Shown piece by piece: positions 25,148 through 34,646 of a stretch of DNA of 41,923 nt. The translations under genes and the position numbers were made by a program. Position 1 is the stretch's first letter. Each line of letters starts with the position of its first letter. The DNA is from Candidatus Flemingiibacterium merdigallinarum (GTDB taxonomy: Bacteria > Bacillota > Clostridia > Oscillospirales > CAG-272), in assembly GCA_904386005.1 (NCBI GenBank), contig CAJFKR010000014.1, forward strand, positions 1-41,923. The letters run 5' to 3'. The notes beneath the pieces are model-generated. The model did no database searches and was not told where the DNA came from. It worked only from the letters and a program-made list of their open reading frames with translations.

Positions 25148-25182
25148 ATGATTTATAAATTGCAGTACAATTTGTAAATCGT
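25148..25182. repeat. Imperfect 15-bp inverted repeat between scpA and scpB
   Basis: ATGATTTATAAATTG (25148-25162) pairs with CAATTTGTAAATCGT (25168-25182) over 15 positions counting G-U pairs, with a 5-base loop. The region is AT-rich and has no T run immediately after. It is possibly an RNA stability or processing site. Confidence 0.55.
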
Positions 25183-25307
25183 GCTATAGCTTGTATTGTT
25201 CGCATCAATTGTAGTACATCATTATAAATTAATCATATTAACAATCAATAATATTGCTTCCGACGGCGCGTTTACGACCGTCGGAGAATCGGGCGGGAGA
25301 GGATGAC

Positions 25308-25925
25308 ATGGAGCAGGACGAGATACAACTTTGCGGCGCGCTTGAAGCGCTCCTGTTCGCCGCCGGATATCCGGTCAGCTACGAGCGGCTCGCCGAGGTG
25401 ATGGAAACCGACGTCGAAAGTGTCAGAGCCGCCGCGGCGAGACTTTGTGACAGCTGCGCCAAATCGGGACGGGGAATTCAGCTTATAGATTTTGGCGATT
25501 CCTGCCAGCTCTGCACAAAAGAGGAGCACATCAACCGGATACGCGCGTTGCTTTCGGTCAAGCGGGGCGGCAATCTGTCGCGCGCTTCACTCGAGGTGCT
25601 CGCGATCATCGCTTATCATCAGCCGGTGACAAAATCCTATATCGAGCAAATCCGCGGAATAGATTCGACATACGCGGTCAATAATCTGACAGATAAACAG
25701 CTGATTGAAGTCTGCGGTCGGCTTGACGCTCCCGGACGACCTGCGCTCTACCGCACGAATGAGAATTTCCTGCGCCTGTTTGGGCTGTCGTCGATTGTTG
25801 ATTTGCCGCCGATCGAGGTGTTCGGCGTACCGGACACGACCGAGGCTATCGCGGACGAAGCCGGCAAAGATACTCCGGATGCCGCGCCCACCTCTGCGAT
25901 GGACGATATCGGCGATACTCAATGA
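25308..25925 (+). CDS. scpB: Segregation and condensation protein B
   Basis: A dimeric winged-helix partner of ScpA in the Smc complex. 205 residues from the ATG at 25308, with GAGAGG about 6 bases upstream; the extension to 25254 is not conserved. Two winged-helix domains are present (about 5-85 and 90-165) with SRASLEVLAIIAYHQPVTK (about 87-105) and IRGIDSTYAVNNL. The C-terminal 30 residues are acidic and variable. It stands with scpA, as is usual. Confidence 0.96.
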   Translation: MEQDEIQLCGALEALLFAAGYPVSYERLAEVMETDVESVRAAAARLCDSCAKSGRGIQLIDFGDSCQLCTKEEHINRIRALLSVKRGGNLSRASLEVLAIIAYHQPVTKSYIEQIRGIDSTYAVNNLTDKQLIEVCGRLDAPGRPALYRTNENFLRLFGLSSIVDLPPIEVFGVPDTTEAIADEAGKDTPDAAPTSAMDDIGDTQ

Positions 25926-25983
25926 ATAAAATTTTTCGCGGATATCATAATTTTACACGTCGAGGTCAAAATAAACGGAGGCG

Positions 25984-26634
25984 ATGATTTTGGGATTTCT
26001 GATAGCTGCTGCGCTGATCCTGCTATTATTGTGTCTTCGTCTGTCACTGCGGGTTGTCGTTGGAGACAGCTTTGCGCTTTATGCCTGCGTCGGTCTATTC
26101 AAATTTCGCATCTATCTTAAACGCGAAAAAATCCTGCGCCTGCGGGATTACGACATCGCGCGATTCAGACGCGGCAGGCTCTCATCCAAAAAGAAGCGTT
26201 CGGGCTCAAAGCCCGAAGGAAAGAAAAAAGCTCCCGCAAAAGCCGCGCCGACCGAAGACGAAAGTGAGGAATCTCTCTCCGACCTCATCGACCGCCTGAC
26301 CCGAACCATCTCGGCTTTTGGCGGATATTTCGGTGGTCGGTTGCGGATACGGCTGCGGCGGCTCGTAATCGTCATAGGCACGAGCGACCCCGCTATGACC
26401 GCGATTGTATATGGCGCGGCGCTGGGAGCTGCGCAGACGATCTACGGTCTGCTCTGCGAAGCCGGCACGATAAGCTCGGGCGGCGGTGTCTTTGACGTCA
26501 TTCCCGACTTCACTGCTGAAAAATCGCGTATCGACGCGGATATCACGCTGTCATTGACGCTGAGACAACTCATAATGACCGCGATACACACATTGATTGC
26601 CTACCTGCGCGATCCGGCGGACGACAACGCCTGA
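25984..26634 (+). CDS. DUF2953 domain-containing protein
   Basis: The 216-residue protein has an N-terminal membrane helix (about 2-18), a basic and then Lys/Ala-rich charged linker (about 60-95), and a C-terminal region with RLRRLVIVIGTSDPAMTAIV (about 120-140), typical of DUF2953 (YtfI-like). This family almost always lies next to gerW/ytfJ in spore formers. Function unknown but probably sporulation-related. The GGAGG lies only 2 bases before the ATG (25984) but 8 bases before the in-frame TTG at 25990, so the true start may be that TTG. Confidence 0.88.
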   Translation: MILGFLIAAALILLLLCLRLSLRVVVGDSFALYACVGLFKFRIYLKREKILRLRDYDIARFRRGRLSSKKKRSGSKPEGKKKAPAKAAPTEDESEESLSDLIDRLTRTISAFGGYFGGRLRIRLRRLVIVIGTSDPAMTAIVYGAALGAAQTIYGLLCEAGTISSGGGVFDVIPDFTAEKSRIDADITLSLTLRQLIMTAIHTLIAYLRDPADDNA

Positions 26635-26684
26635 CCGTCAGGAGTATATATAAAATAAACGCTATTTATAAGGAGACATTAAAA

Positions 26685-27167
26685 ATGGCTGAAAATAAAC
26701 TCACCGAAATCATCTCGGCTTCGCTTGAACAGATAAAGCAGGTCGTGGACGCGAATACTATCATCGGCAATCCAATAACGACGCCGAACGGCACGACGAT
26801 AATCCCCGTTTCAAAGGTCACGGTCGGCTTCGCTTCGGGCGGACTCGATTATCTCGGTAAAAACATGAAGAAGGTGGCGGACGCGGCGGCAAAGCCCGGG
26901 TCGCTCCAGACCAATTTCGGCGGAGGCGGCGGTACGGGCGTATCGGTCCAGCCGGTCGGATTCCTTGTCGTAGGACCGACGGGTGAGGTCGAGCTCTTAA
27001 ACGTGGGCGTTTCGACTCCCGAGGCGGACAAGATTGAATCTATCAGCAACATAATCGAAAAATCGCCCGACCTTATTTCCAAAATTGCCGCGATTTTCCG
27101 AAAGGAATCGAAAAAGGAAAGTACCGACGAAAAGATCGAGCCTGCTTCTGACGAGGAAGCGAAGTAA
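26685..27167 (+). CDS. gerW: GerW family sporulation protein (YtfJ)
   Basis: GerW/YtfJ is a spore protein linked to germination in Bacillus. The 160 residues show the family core NTIIGNPITTPNGTTIIPVS (about 24-43), a glycine-rich loop FGGGGGTG, and the segment VGFLVVGPTGEVELLNV (about 92-108), then a charged C-terminal tail. The ATG at 26685 has AAGGAG about 9 bases upstream. It follows the DUF2953 gene by 50 bases, the order seen in other spore formers. Confidence 0.94.
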   Translation: MAENKLTEIISASLEQIKQVVDANTIIGNPITTPNGTTIIPVSKVTVGFASGGLDYLGKNMKKVADAAAKPGSLQTNFGGGGGTGVSVQPVGFLVVGPTGEVELLNVGVSTPEADKIESISNIIEKSPDLISKIAAIFRKESKKESTDEKIEPASDEEAK

Positions 27168-27284
27168 TCAGAGGCAGAGGAGCAATATATTACCCGGAAT
27201 AAGATTTCATCCTGTTGAAAAAACTCTATATGAGTTTATAAAAAGCGCGTGCCTTTTGGCTTCGCTTTGACAGGAGGAATTTTA

Positions 27285-28436
27285 GTGCTAAACAAAATCG
27301 CGGCGGTATTGCTGATACTGCCGCTGTGTATTTCCGACGTCGTCGCGCCTATTTATGCGACCGACGTCGTTGATGTGACCGGAGAAGCGCACGTCACTTC
27401 GGCGGATGGGCTTTCGGTCAGCGCCGAGTCGGCGATCGTGCTCGAAGCCACGACCGGCGACGTCGTGTTTGAAAAGGACGCGGACACCCGCCGTCCGATG
27501 GCAAGCACTACAAAGATAATGACCGCGATAACCGCGCTTGAAGCCGGCGACCTTGACAAAAAGGTGTCTGTTCCCGCGGAGGCGGTCGGGGTCGAGGGCT
27601 CGTCGGTGTATCTTGAAAAGGGAGATTCGCTGTCTTTAAATGACCTCGTCTGGGCGCTTATGCTCGAAAGCGCGAACGACGCCGCGGCGGCGATCGCGAT
27701 TGAGGTGGCCGGCTCAATTGAAGCTTTCGCCGAGCTGATGAACGAGAAAGCCGCCGAGATCGGACTTTGTGACACGCATTTCACAAATCCGCACGGTCTT
27801 GACAACGAGGATCACTACACTACCGCGCGCGACCTTGCGCGCCTCGCGGTATACGCGCTGAAAAACGAGAAGTTCGCCGAAATAGTTTCGACCTACAAAA
27901 AGACGGTCGAGATCGACGGCGAGACTCGCTATTTATTAAATCACAACAAAATGCTCAAGCTCTACGACGGCGCGATCGGCGTCAAGACCGGCTACACAAA
28001 GCGCAGCGGACGCTGTCTCGTATCGGCTGCCGAGCGGGATGGGGTGCGGCTCGTCGCGGTGACGCTGAATGCGCCGGACGATTGGCGCGACCACACCGCG
28101 ATGCTTGACGCCGGCTTCGAGTGCTTCGAGCGGCGCGAGCTGATACGCGAGGGCGAATCGGTTTTTATTGTGCCCTGCATCGGAAGCGAAAAGGGCGAGG
28201 TTTTACTATCAAACCACGACGCTCTAAGCGCGGTGGTAAGGAAGAATACCCCGGATATTACCCGCAGAATTGAGCTTCCGCGCTATATGTGGGCTCCGGT
28301 CGAGGAAGGCGACGTCGTCGGTCGGATTGTGTTTGTGCAGGACGGCGTCGATATCGGAGAGGTGCCGATTTTCGCGGATGAGACCGTGGAGAGGGTAGTC
28401 TATAAAAAGGGACTGCTCGAACGGATATTCGGGTGA
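27285..28436 (+). CDS. dacF: D-alanyl-D-alanine carboxypeptidase (penicillin-binding protein, S11 family)
   Basis: Trims pentapeptides in peptidoglycan. 383 residues from the GTG at 27285, with AGGAGG 7 bases upstream; the ATG at 27249 would place extra residues before the signal peptide. An N-terminal signal peptide covers about 1-26. Catalytic motifs are STTK (Ser74-Lys77), SAN (129-131) and KTG (234-236). The C-terminal domain (about 280-380) is beta-rich, as in the family. Its position after gerW suggests a role in the spore cortex or forespore wall (DacF-like), but the exact paralogue name is an inference from context. Confidence 0.93.
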   Translation: MLNKIAAVLLILPLCISDVVAPIYATDVVDVTGEAHVTSADGLSVSAESAIVLEATTGDVVFEKDADTRRPMASTTKIMTAITALEAGDLDKKVSVPAEAVGVEGSSVYLEKGDSLSLNDLVWALMLESANDAAAAIAIEVAGSIEAFAELMNEKAAEIGLCDTHFTNPHGLDNEDHYTTARDLARLAVYALKNEKFAEIVSTYKKTVEIDGETRYLLNHNKMLKLYDGAIGVKTGYTKRSGRCLVSAAERDGVRLVAVTLNAPDDWRDHTAMLDAGFECFERRELIREGESVFIVPCIGSEKGEVLLSNHDALSAVVRKNTPDITRRIELPRYMWAPVEEGDVVGRIVFVQDGVDIGEVPIFADETVERVVYKKGLLERIFG

Positions 28437-28522
28437 ATGCCCGGTGTTCCGGCGGCGATTTGCGGTGCGGTCTCTTTGTGTATAGTGACTTGGCTTCGTA
28501 TTATTGACTTGAAAGGAATCAA

Positions 28523-29251
28523 ATGGCAGAAATCCGCATACAAAAATTCTTATCCGACGCCGGCGTCGTCAGCCGGCGCGCCGCCGAGCGCGAGATACTT
28601 CGCGGCGGCGTCAAGATCAACGGGCTTTGCGCCGAAATCGGGCAGAAAATCGATCCCGAGCGCGACACTGTAGAATATCTCGGACGTATCGTGAAGTCGG
28701 ACTTCAAACGATACGTCTACATAATGCTGAACAAGCCGCGCGGTTACGTCACGACAATGTCGGACGAGCGCGGCAGACCGACGGTCGCCGAGCTCTGTGA
28801 ATCGGTGGGCGAGCGGATATATCCGGTCGGCAGGCTCGACATGGATTCGGACGGGCTGCTCCTTATGACAAACGACGGCGAGCTTGCGAACAAGCTGACC
28901 CATCCGCGGCACTCGATACCGAAGATATACAATGTAGAAGTGCGCGGCAAAATCGACGCGGAGACAATCAAAAAGCTGTCGTCTCCGATGACTATTGACG
29001 GATATAAAATACGACCGGTCAAGGTCACAATCGCCGAAATGAAAAAAAGTCCGCGTAACGATACGACGATTCTGCAAATGGAGCTATACGAGGGGCGCAA
29101 TCGTCAGATACGAAAGATGTGCGAGAGTGTCGGAGTTGATATTATCCGCCTGACCCGGGTCGCGATAGGCAATATCGCGCTTGGCAATCTGAAATCGGGC
29201 GATTTCCGATATCTCACGCGAAGTCAGGTCGAGTATTTGAAAAACTGTTAA
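28523..29251 (+). CDS. rluB: rRNA pseudouridine synthase, RsuA/RluB/E/F family
   Basis: Isomerises specific uridines in rRNA. 242 residues: an S4 RNA-binding domain (about 2-55, IRIQKFLSDAGVVSRRAAER) and the catalytic domain with GRLDMDSDGLLLMTNDGEL (about 114-132; the Asp in GRLD is the conserved nucleophile). It ends with LYEGRNRQIRKMCESVG (about 194-210), typical of this branch. The ATG at 28523 has AAAGGAA upstream. RluB (23S) is more likely than RsuA by gene context in Bacillota. Confidence 0.93.
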   Translation: MAEIRIQKFLSDAGVVSRRAAEREILRGGVKINGLCAEIGQKIDPERDTVEYLGRIVKSDFKRYVYIMLNKPRGYVTTMSDERGRPTVAELCESVGERIYPVGRLDMDSDGLLLMTNDGELANKLTHPRHSIPKIYNVEVRGKIDAETIKKLSSPMTIDGYKIRPVKVTIAEMKKSPRNDTTILQMELYEGRNRQIRKMCESVGVDIIRLTRVAIGNIALGNLKSGDFRYLTRSQVEYLKNC

Positions 29252-29269
29252 AAAAGAGGACGCGATTTT

Positions 29270-29701
29270 ATGCTTATAATCAAGCCGATACAGGATAAAA
29301 AGGATCAGGAGGAGTACTGCGCGCTCTGCGGCTGCGAATACGATGTAGACTGCCTTGCCTACGGAGCGTTTGTCGACGAGAAGTTCGTCGGGATCTGCCA
29401 GTTCATCTACCTGACTGACGGCGCGCACATAGTCTCGCTGCGCCAAGCGAGGGGGGAGGACGACCTCGACGCGCTGTTTATAATGGGACGTCAGGCGATG
29501 AACTTCATCGACCTGTCGGGAACACGCAAGGCGTGGTACGACGACGTCACTGACGGCATGACCGCCGACTTCATTTATAGACTGGGCTTTGACAAGCGGG
29601 ACGACGGCAACGGCGGCACAGCATATTTTGTCGACCTCACCGGATTTTTTGAAAATCCCTGCGCGCACGGCAAAGCCGGTTCGGCGACGTCGGACGAGTG
29701 A
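29270..29701 (+). CDS. GNAT-like acetyltransferase-related protein
   Basis: The 143-residue soluble protein begins 18 bases after rluB with an AGAGGA site. The strand-helix-strand order (AYGAFVDEKFVGICQFIYL at about 31-49, then a helix and a glycine-containing turn) resembles a minimal GNAT core. The acetyl-CoA loop (Q/RxxGxG/A) is not clearly present, so catalysis is uncertain. The N-terminal CALCGC cluster is unusual. It is probably co-transcribed with rluB. Confidence 0.6.
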   Translation: MLIIKPIQDKKDQEEYCALCGCEYDVDCLAYGAFVDEKFVGICQFIYLTDGAHIVSLRQARGEDDLDALFIMGRQAMNFIDLSGTRKAWYDDVTDGMTADFIYRLGFDKRDDGNGGTAYFVDLTGFFENPCAHGKAGSATSDE

Positions 29702-29793
29702 AGCTATCGATGTAAGGTCTGATATATTATTTGTCAGATTCAGGCTCTGCAATTAATATATAAGGCATATATTATATTAAGGATACTATTTGT

Positions 29794-31104
29794 ATGAAAT
29801 TATCAAAATTCCTCTCGCTGCTGCTGTCCTCAATACTACTTGTCGGCTGCGGCGGTCCGCAACACAGCAATACATACGATATCGACGCGCCCGACCCGAA
29901 CGCGACGCGCGTCTTTGCGCCCGGTATTACCGAGGACGACCTTTCGGATAGCTCGCCGACTGACACCGGCGGCACCGAATCGAGTACAACCGAAACGAAT
30001 ACGAACGAATCCTCTACCGCGGATACAGGCGATACCGAACCGAATACACAGCCGTCGGACGAGGTTCGAATCAAATTTCTCGCGGCAGGTGACAACATCA
30101 TACACGAAAATGTGTTCATCGACGCGAAGAATCGCGCGGGAGACGGCGAGGACTACAATTTCTATGATATGTATGTCAATATCAAGGATTTTGTGAATAC
30201 AGCCGATCTGAAGTTTGTAAATCAAGAGACCCCGCTCGGTGGAGCGGAGCTCGGATATTCGGGCTATCCGAATTTCAACGGTCCTCAGGAGGCTGGAGAG
30301 GCGCTCGTCGACATCGGCTTCAACATCGTCAACATCGCGACGAATCATATGCTCGACAAGAAGGAAGCCGGACTTATCGGCAGCATCGACTTTTGGAACA
30401 GCCAGCCGGTGACTCTGCTCGGCGGGCATTACAACAAGGACGATTATGAAAATATCCGCGTTATCGAGCAGGACGACGTGAAGATCGCGTTTATTTCCTA
30501 CACCTACGGGCTCAACGGAATGACCCTGTCCGCGTCGAGCGAGCTATACATTCCGCTGATTGACGAAGCCGAGATCGTGCGCATGGTCGACAAGGCGGAG
30601 ACGCTCGCCGATATGGTATTCGTTGTCATGCACTGGGGCGACGAGAACAAATTTACCGCGTCAGCCGAACAGAAGCAGCTCGCGTCCGCGATTTCGGCTG
30701 CCGGCGCCGACGCGATAATCGGTATGCACTCGCACACAGTTCAGCCGATGGAGTGGATAGACAACGCGGACGGCGGCCGCACGCTCGTGATATATTCGCT
30801 CGGCAATCTGATTTCGACGATGCTTGACAACTTCAACATGGTCGGCGGAATTGTCACGTTCGACATAGTTAAGAAAGACAGCGTCTGCTCAATCGAGAAT
30901 CCGCTATACAATCCGGTCGTGACCCACTACGACGCCGACCGGCTGAATTTGCAGGTATATATGCTCGAGGATTACACCGAGGAGCTCGCCGCGTCGCACG
31001 GCACTTCGAGCTGGGGAACCGACAAGCGCTTTTCGCTCGACATCGCCAAGGGATTCGTGACAAGCACGATTTCACCGGAGTTTTTACCAGATTTTCTTAA
31101 ATAA
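29794..31104 (+). CDS. CapA family lipoprotein (PgsA-like metallophosphatase fold)
   Basis: The 436-residue exported protein has the lipobox LVGC (Cys20). A 60-residue Ser/Thr/Glu/Asn-rich low-complexity linker follows (about 35-90), then the CapA domain (about 90-370). Metal-site motifs are GDNIIHENV, VNQETPLGG, NIVNIATNHMLD, MHWGDE, and IGMHSHTVQP. The fold is shared with poly-gamma-glutamate synthesis protein CapA/PgsA; no other capsule genes are nearby, so the substrate is unknown. Many Clostridia carry such a stand-alone lipoprotein. The ATG at 29794 has AAGGA upstream. Confidence 0.9.
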   Translation: MKLSKFLSLLLSSILLVGCGGPQHSNTYDIDAPDPNATRVFAPGITEDDLSDSSPTDTGGTESSTTETNTNESSTADTGDTEPNTQPSDEVRIKFLAAGDNIIHENVFIDAKNRAGDGEDYNFYDMYVNIKDFVNTADLKFVNQETPLGGAELGYSGYPNFNGPQEAGEALVDIGFNIVNIATNHMLDKKEAGLIGSIDFWNSQPVTLLGGHYNKDDYENIRVIEQDDVKIAFISYTYGLNGMTLSASSELYIPLIDEAEIVRMVDKAETLADMVFVVMHWGDENKFTASAEQKQLASAISAAGADAIIGMHSHTVQPMEWIDNADGGRTLVIYSLGNLISTMLDNFNMVGGIVTFDIVKKDSVCSIENPLYNPVVTHYDADRLNLQVYMLEDYTEELAASHGTSSWGTDKRFSLDIAKGFVTSTISPEFLPDFLK

Positions 31105-31154
31105 ACTTGTTTTTATTTGAAGCAGCTGATACTATTTGGTAGGGAGGACATTGT

Positions 31155-32114
31155 ATGCTGGACAGTTTTATTTACAGCCTAAACATAATCGCGCCGATAT
31201 TCATCATTGTAGTACTCGGCGCGCTGCTCAAGCGCACGAAATTTTTGAGCGACGATTTCCTCGCGGTCTGCGACCGACTGGTGTTCAAAATCTGTCTGCC
31301 CAGCCTGTTGTTTATTGACATCGCGACCGCGAGCACCGATGAAAATATCGACTTCGGACTTATCATATTCTGTGTCGCCGCGGTCATAATTTCGTTTCTC
31401 CTACCTTGCTTCATCGTCCCGGTTTTTATAAAGGACAACGCTAAGCGCGGCGCGTTTATTCAGGGAATGTATCGCTCAAACGCCGCGATACTCGGCATGA
31501 CGCTTGCCGAGAGTATGTTCGGCGACGCGGGCAGCACGACGATTGCGATGATTCTGCCGTTCATTGTTACCCTGTTCAATGTGTTCGCGGTGATAATACT
31601 GAGCCTATACGCGCCGGCTGACGTTAAGCTCACGCATTCCGAATTGATAAAACGGATCGTCAAAACGATAGTGACAAATCCGCTGATTATATCAATTGTG
31701 CTCGCGCTGCTCTGGAGACTTACCGGAATTACGCTGCCGACGCTGGTCGACAAGTCGCTCAACTATCTTGCGGATATGTCTATGCCGCTCGCACTGCTCA
31801 GTCTCGGCGCAAACTTTACGTTTGAGTCGCTGCGCGGTCGTGTCGGGCTTGCTATCACGTCGTCAGCGCTCAAGACGATTGTCGTGCCCGGGCTCACCGT
31901 AGCCGCGGCGATACTGCTCGGGTACCGCGGTGTCGGACTCGGCGTCGTGTTCATCATCTTCGGCGGACCGGCTGCGGTTTCGAGCTACATAATGGCAAAG
32001 CAGATGAAATCCGACTATGAGCTCGCATCGCAGATATTGCTGATATCGACGCTGATGAGCCTGTTTACTATGTTCCTCGGAATATTCATACTCAAAGCCG
32101 CGGGGCTTATCTGA
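31155..32114 (+). CDS. AEC family transporter (auxin efflux carrier fold)
   Basis: The 319-residue membrane protein has about ten helices in two halves. It starts with IIAPIFIIVVLGALLKR (about 10-26), has LCLPSLLFID-like LPSLLF, and in the second half LSLGANFTFE (about 216-225) and GGPAAVSSYIMAKQM (about 275-289), as in this family of organic acid/anion or malate-type carriers. Substrate cannot be inferred. The ATG at 31155 has GGGAGG upstream. topB begins one base after its stop, so the two are coupled. Confidence 0.92.
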   Translation: MLDSFIYSLNIIAPIFIIVVLGALLKRTKFLSDDFLAVCDRLVFKICLPSLLFIDIATASTDENIDFGLIIFCVAAVIISFLLPCFIVPVFIKDNAKRGAFIQGMYRSNAAILGMTLAESMFGDAGSTTIAMILPFIVTLFNVFAVIILSLYAPADVKLTHSELIKRIVKTIVTNPLIISIVLALLWRLTGITLPTLVDKSLNYLADMSMPLALLSLGANFTFESLRGRVGLAITSSALKTIVVPGLTVAAAILLGYRGVGLGVVFIIFGGPAAVSSYIMAKQMKSDYELASQILLISTLMSLFTMFLGIFILKAAGLI

Positions 32115-32115
32115 C

Positions 32116-34608
32116 ATGACGTTGATCATAGCCGAAAAACCGTCGCTCGCGCGCACGATAGCGTCGGCGATAGACGGGCGTCAGGTCAGGGGAGACGGAT
32201 ACATTACAGTCGGACAATATATTGTCACCTGGGCTTACGGGCATTTATTCTCGCTTTCGGACATCGAATACTACAATCCTTGCAAATCGAGCGAGGGCTG
32301 GTCGCTTGAAAATATCCCCTGTTTCCCCGAGCGCTTTCACTTTGAGCTGCGAAGCGATTCGAAGGATACGAAATACAAGCAAGCAAAGTCCGAAAAGCGC
32401 ACCTCGGGCAAAAAAGCGGCGACAAAGAATGAGTCGCGGGACGCTTCTTCCGTTGGTTACCCGAATGAGGATTCGGTGAAAAAGCAGTTTGAGACGATAC
32501 GCGCGCTCTGCCTGCGCGAGGACGTCGAAACGATATTCAACGCCGGAGACTCGGATCGCGAGGGCGAGATCATCGTCCGGCTTTGCATAATCAATTCATT
32601 CGCGGCGGGCGTCGATATTACCGGCGGCGAGCTGCTCGCGGGGAAAAGTCGCCAAAATACGGATGTCTCGGCTGCTATTAAAAACAAAAAATTCTGCCGG
32701 CTCTGGCTGCCCGACCAGACGCCCGAAACGATACGCGCTGCGTTAGGCGAGCTGCGCAGTGAGTCCGAGTTCGACCGGCTCGCCGACGAGGGGTTCGCGC
32801 GGACTTTTGTCGACTGGCTGTACGGCGTGAACCTGACGCGCTACGCGACGTTGCGCTCGGGAATGCTGCTGCGGGTCGGACGGGTGATAGTGCCGATAGT
32901 CAAGGCGATATACGACCGCGACCTCGCGATACGCAATTTCAAGCCGGAAAAATACTATGTGCCGTTTTCAAATGAAAAGACGAACGGCGAGACGGTCGAG
33001 CTGACGTCGAAGCTGAAATTTGCGGCTGACAGCCTTGACGCCGCCTTTGCCGCGGCAAAGGCGAAGTGCGACGAATACAACCGGCTCGGCGCGCGGGTCG
33101 TCAGCGTCAAGCGCAAAAAGGACAAAATCAGTCCGGGCAAGCTCTGGTCGCTGACCAAGCTGCAAAATTATCTCGGCAAGAAATACAAGATGTCGATGAC
33201 CGACAGTCTGGATATCGTACAGTCGCTGTATGAAAAGGGATTCGTGACCTATCCGCGCACGAACTCGGAGTATCTCGCGACCGCGGAAAAGGATAGAATA
33301 CACAAGGTCATCGACGCGATCGGCGCGGTCGGGTATCCGGTCAGATTCAAGGACGGAAAGCAGATTTTCGACGACACGAAGGTCGAATCGCACTCGGCTC
33401 TGACTCCGACCTCGAAGATTCCGTCGAAAGACAAGCTCACGCCCGACGAAGCGAAGGTTTACACGGCGATAATCCGGCGGTTCTGCGCGGTATTCTGCAA
33501 TAAGGACTGCATAGCCGAAAAGACCGAGCTTGTGATTCGTGTCGGCAATCCGCCCGAAAACGGCGAGGATTTCACGCTGAAAGGGATGCACATACTCGAG
33601 CCGGGCTGGACGAAATACGACGACTACACCGGTAAGGACAAGCTGCTGCCCGCGCTCTCGGAGGGCGACGAGGTAAACATTAATTTTAGTCCGGTCGAAA
33701 AGGAGACGACTCCGCCAAAGCACTACACAATCGAGACTTTGAACAACTATCTGAAAAATCCGTTCCGTGACGAGCTTGCCGCGAAGTCCAAGACGAAGCG
33801 TGACAACTCGGTCGCGTCTGACGACAATATTGTCGGCGACATGGCTGACGAGGGTGAGGACGACCGCGACGAGTACCGCGCGATATTCGAGGGGCTTGAG
33901 CTGGGCACCGAGGCTACGCGCACGTCGATAATCGACAACGCGCGCAAGAGCGGCTATATCAAGCTGAACAAGGATGTATACACGATTCTGCCGCATGGCG
34001 AATATCTTATCGAATCGCTCGCGCGGATGAACATCGGCATGGACAAATACAAGACCGCGTCGCTCGGACGCGCGCTCAAGCGGGTCTATCGCGGCGAGAT
34101 TACGCCGATGGACGCGGCGAAGCTCGCCGAGCGGGAGATATCGGCGGTGTTCAGTCAGGACAATCCCGACGGCTGGGCGGGGGACGATGTCGGTGTCTGT
34201 CCGCTCTGCGGCGGCAAGGTCGTGCGAAGCCGCTATGGTTACGGCTGCAGCCGTTATCGCGACGGCTGCAAGTTCAAAATCAACCGGCAGATACTCGGGC
34301 GTCCGATATCGCTTGCCGAGGCACAGGCGATACTGAATGGCGGTACGACCGGACAGCTCGACGGTTTCACGTCGAAGAACGGCAAGCCCTTTTCAGCCGC
34401 GCTCAAGCTGGTCGGCGGCGAGGTGAAATTTGACTTTAGCGGCAGCGGCAGATATTCGGACTGGCAGCCCTCTCAACACGCGGTGCAGTCTGAATCCGCG
34501 GCGAAGTCTGAATCCGTGGCGAAGTCCGAATACACGGGAAAGTCTCAACCCGTGGGAGACAAGCCGAAGCTGATACCCGGGATTCCGGTCGACGACACAT
34601 TCGGATAA
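32116..34608 (+). CDS. topB: DNA topoisomerase III (type IA)
   Basis: Relaxes and decatenates DNA by single-strand passage. 830 residues. The Toprim domain starts with TLIIAEKPSLARTIA (2-16) and has GDSDREGE (144-151); the catalytic Tyr379 is in GFVTYPRTN. A charged insertion (about 88-119, Lys/Ser-rich) lies before the Toprim acidic motif. A second acidic insertion lies at about 560-590. C-terminal region: a zinc ribbon CPLCGG ... CSRYRDGCKF (about 695-723), a toprim-C-like repeat, then four 6-residue repeats (SESAAK, SESVAK, SEYTGK, SQPVGD; DNA 34489-34560). It is longer than a typical TopB (about 700) because of these additions. It follows the AEC gene by one base. Confidence 0.95.
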   Translation: MTLIIAEKPSLARTIASAIDGRQVRGDGYITVGQYIVTWAYGHLFSLSDIEYYNPCKSSEGWSLENIPCFPERFHFELRSDSKDTKYKQAKSEKRTSGKKAATKNESRDASSVGYPNEDSVKKQFETIRALCLREDVETIFNAGDSDREGEIIVRLCIINSFAAGVDITGGELLAGKSRQNTDVSAAIKNKKFCRLWLPDQTPETIRAALGELRSESEFDRLADEGFARTFVDWLYGVNLTRYATLRSGMLLRVGRVIVPIVKAIYDRDLAIRNFKPEKYYVPFSNEKTNGETVELTSKLKFAADSLDAAFAAAKAKCDEYNRLGARVVSVKRKKDKISPGKLWSLTKLQNYLGKKYKMSMTDSLDIVQSLYEKGFVTYPRTNSEYLATAEKDRIHKVIDAIGAVGYPVRFKDGKQIFDDTKVESHSALTPTSKIPSKDKLTPDEAKVYTAIIRRFCAVFCNKDCIAEKTELVIRVGNPPENGEDFTLKGMHILEPGWTKYDDYTGKDKLLPALSEGDEVNINFSPVEKETTPPKHYTIETLNNYLKNPFRDELAAKSKTKRDNSVASDDNIVGDMADEGEDDRDEYRAIFEGLELGTEATRTSIIDNARKSGYIKLNKDVYTILPHGEYLIESLARMNIGMDKYKTASLGRALKRVYRGEITPMDAAKLAEREISAVFSQDNPDGWAGDDVGVCPLCGGKVVRSRYGYGCSRYRDGCKFKINRQILGRPISLAEAQAILNGGTTGQLDGFTSKNGKPFSAALKLVGGEVKFDFSGSGRYSDWQPSQHAVQSESAAKSESVAKSEYTGKSQPVGDKPKLIPGIPVDDTFG

Positions 34609-34613
34609 AGAAA

Positions 34614-34644
34614 CGGCTGTGCGGTCTCCGCACAGCCGGATTTT
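34614..34644 (+). terminator. Intrinsic terminator after topB
   Basis: CGGCTGTGCGG (34614-34624) and CCGCACAGCCG (34628-34638) form a perfect 11-bp stem with a TCT loop, then GATTTT. Converging with the minus-strand gene ending at 34647, it may serve both. Confidence 0.9.
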
Positions 34645-34646
34645 CA

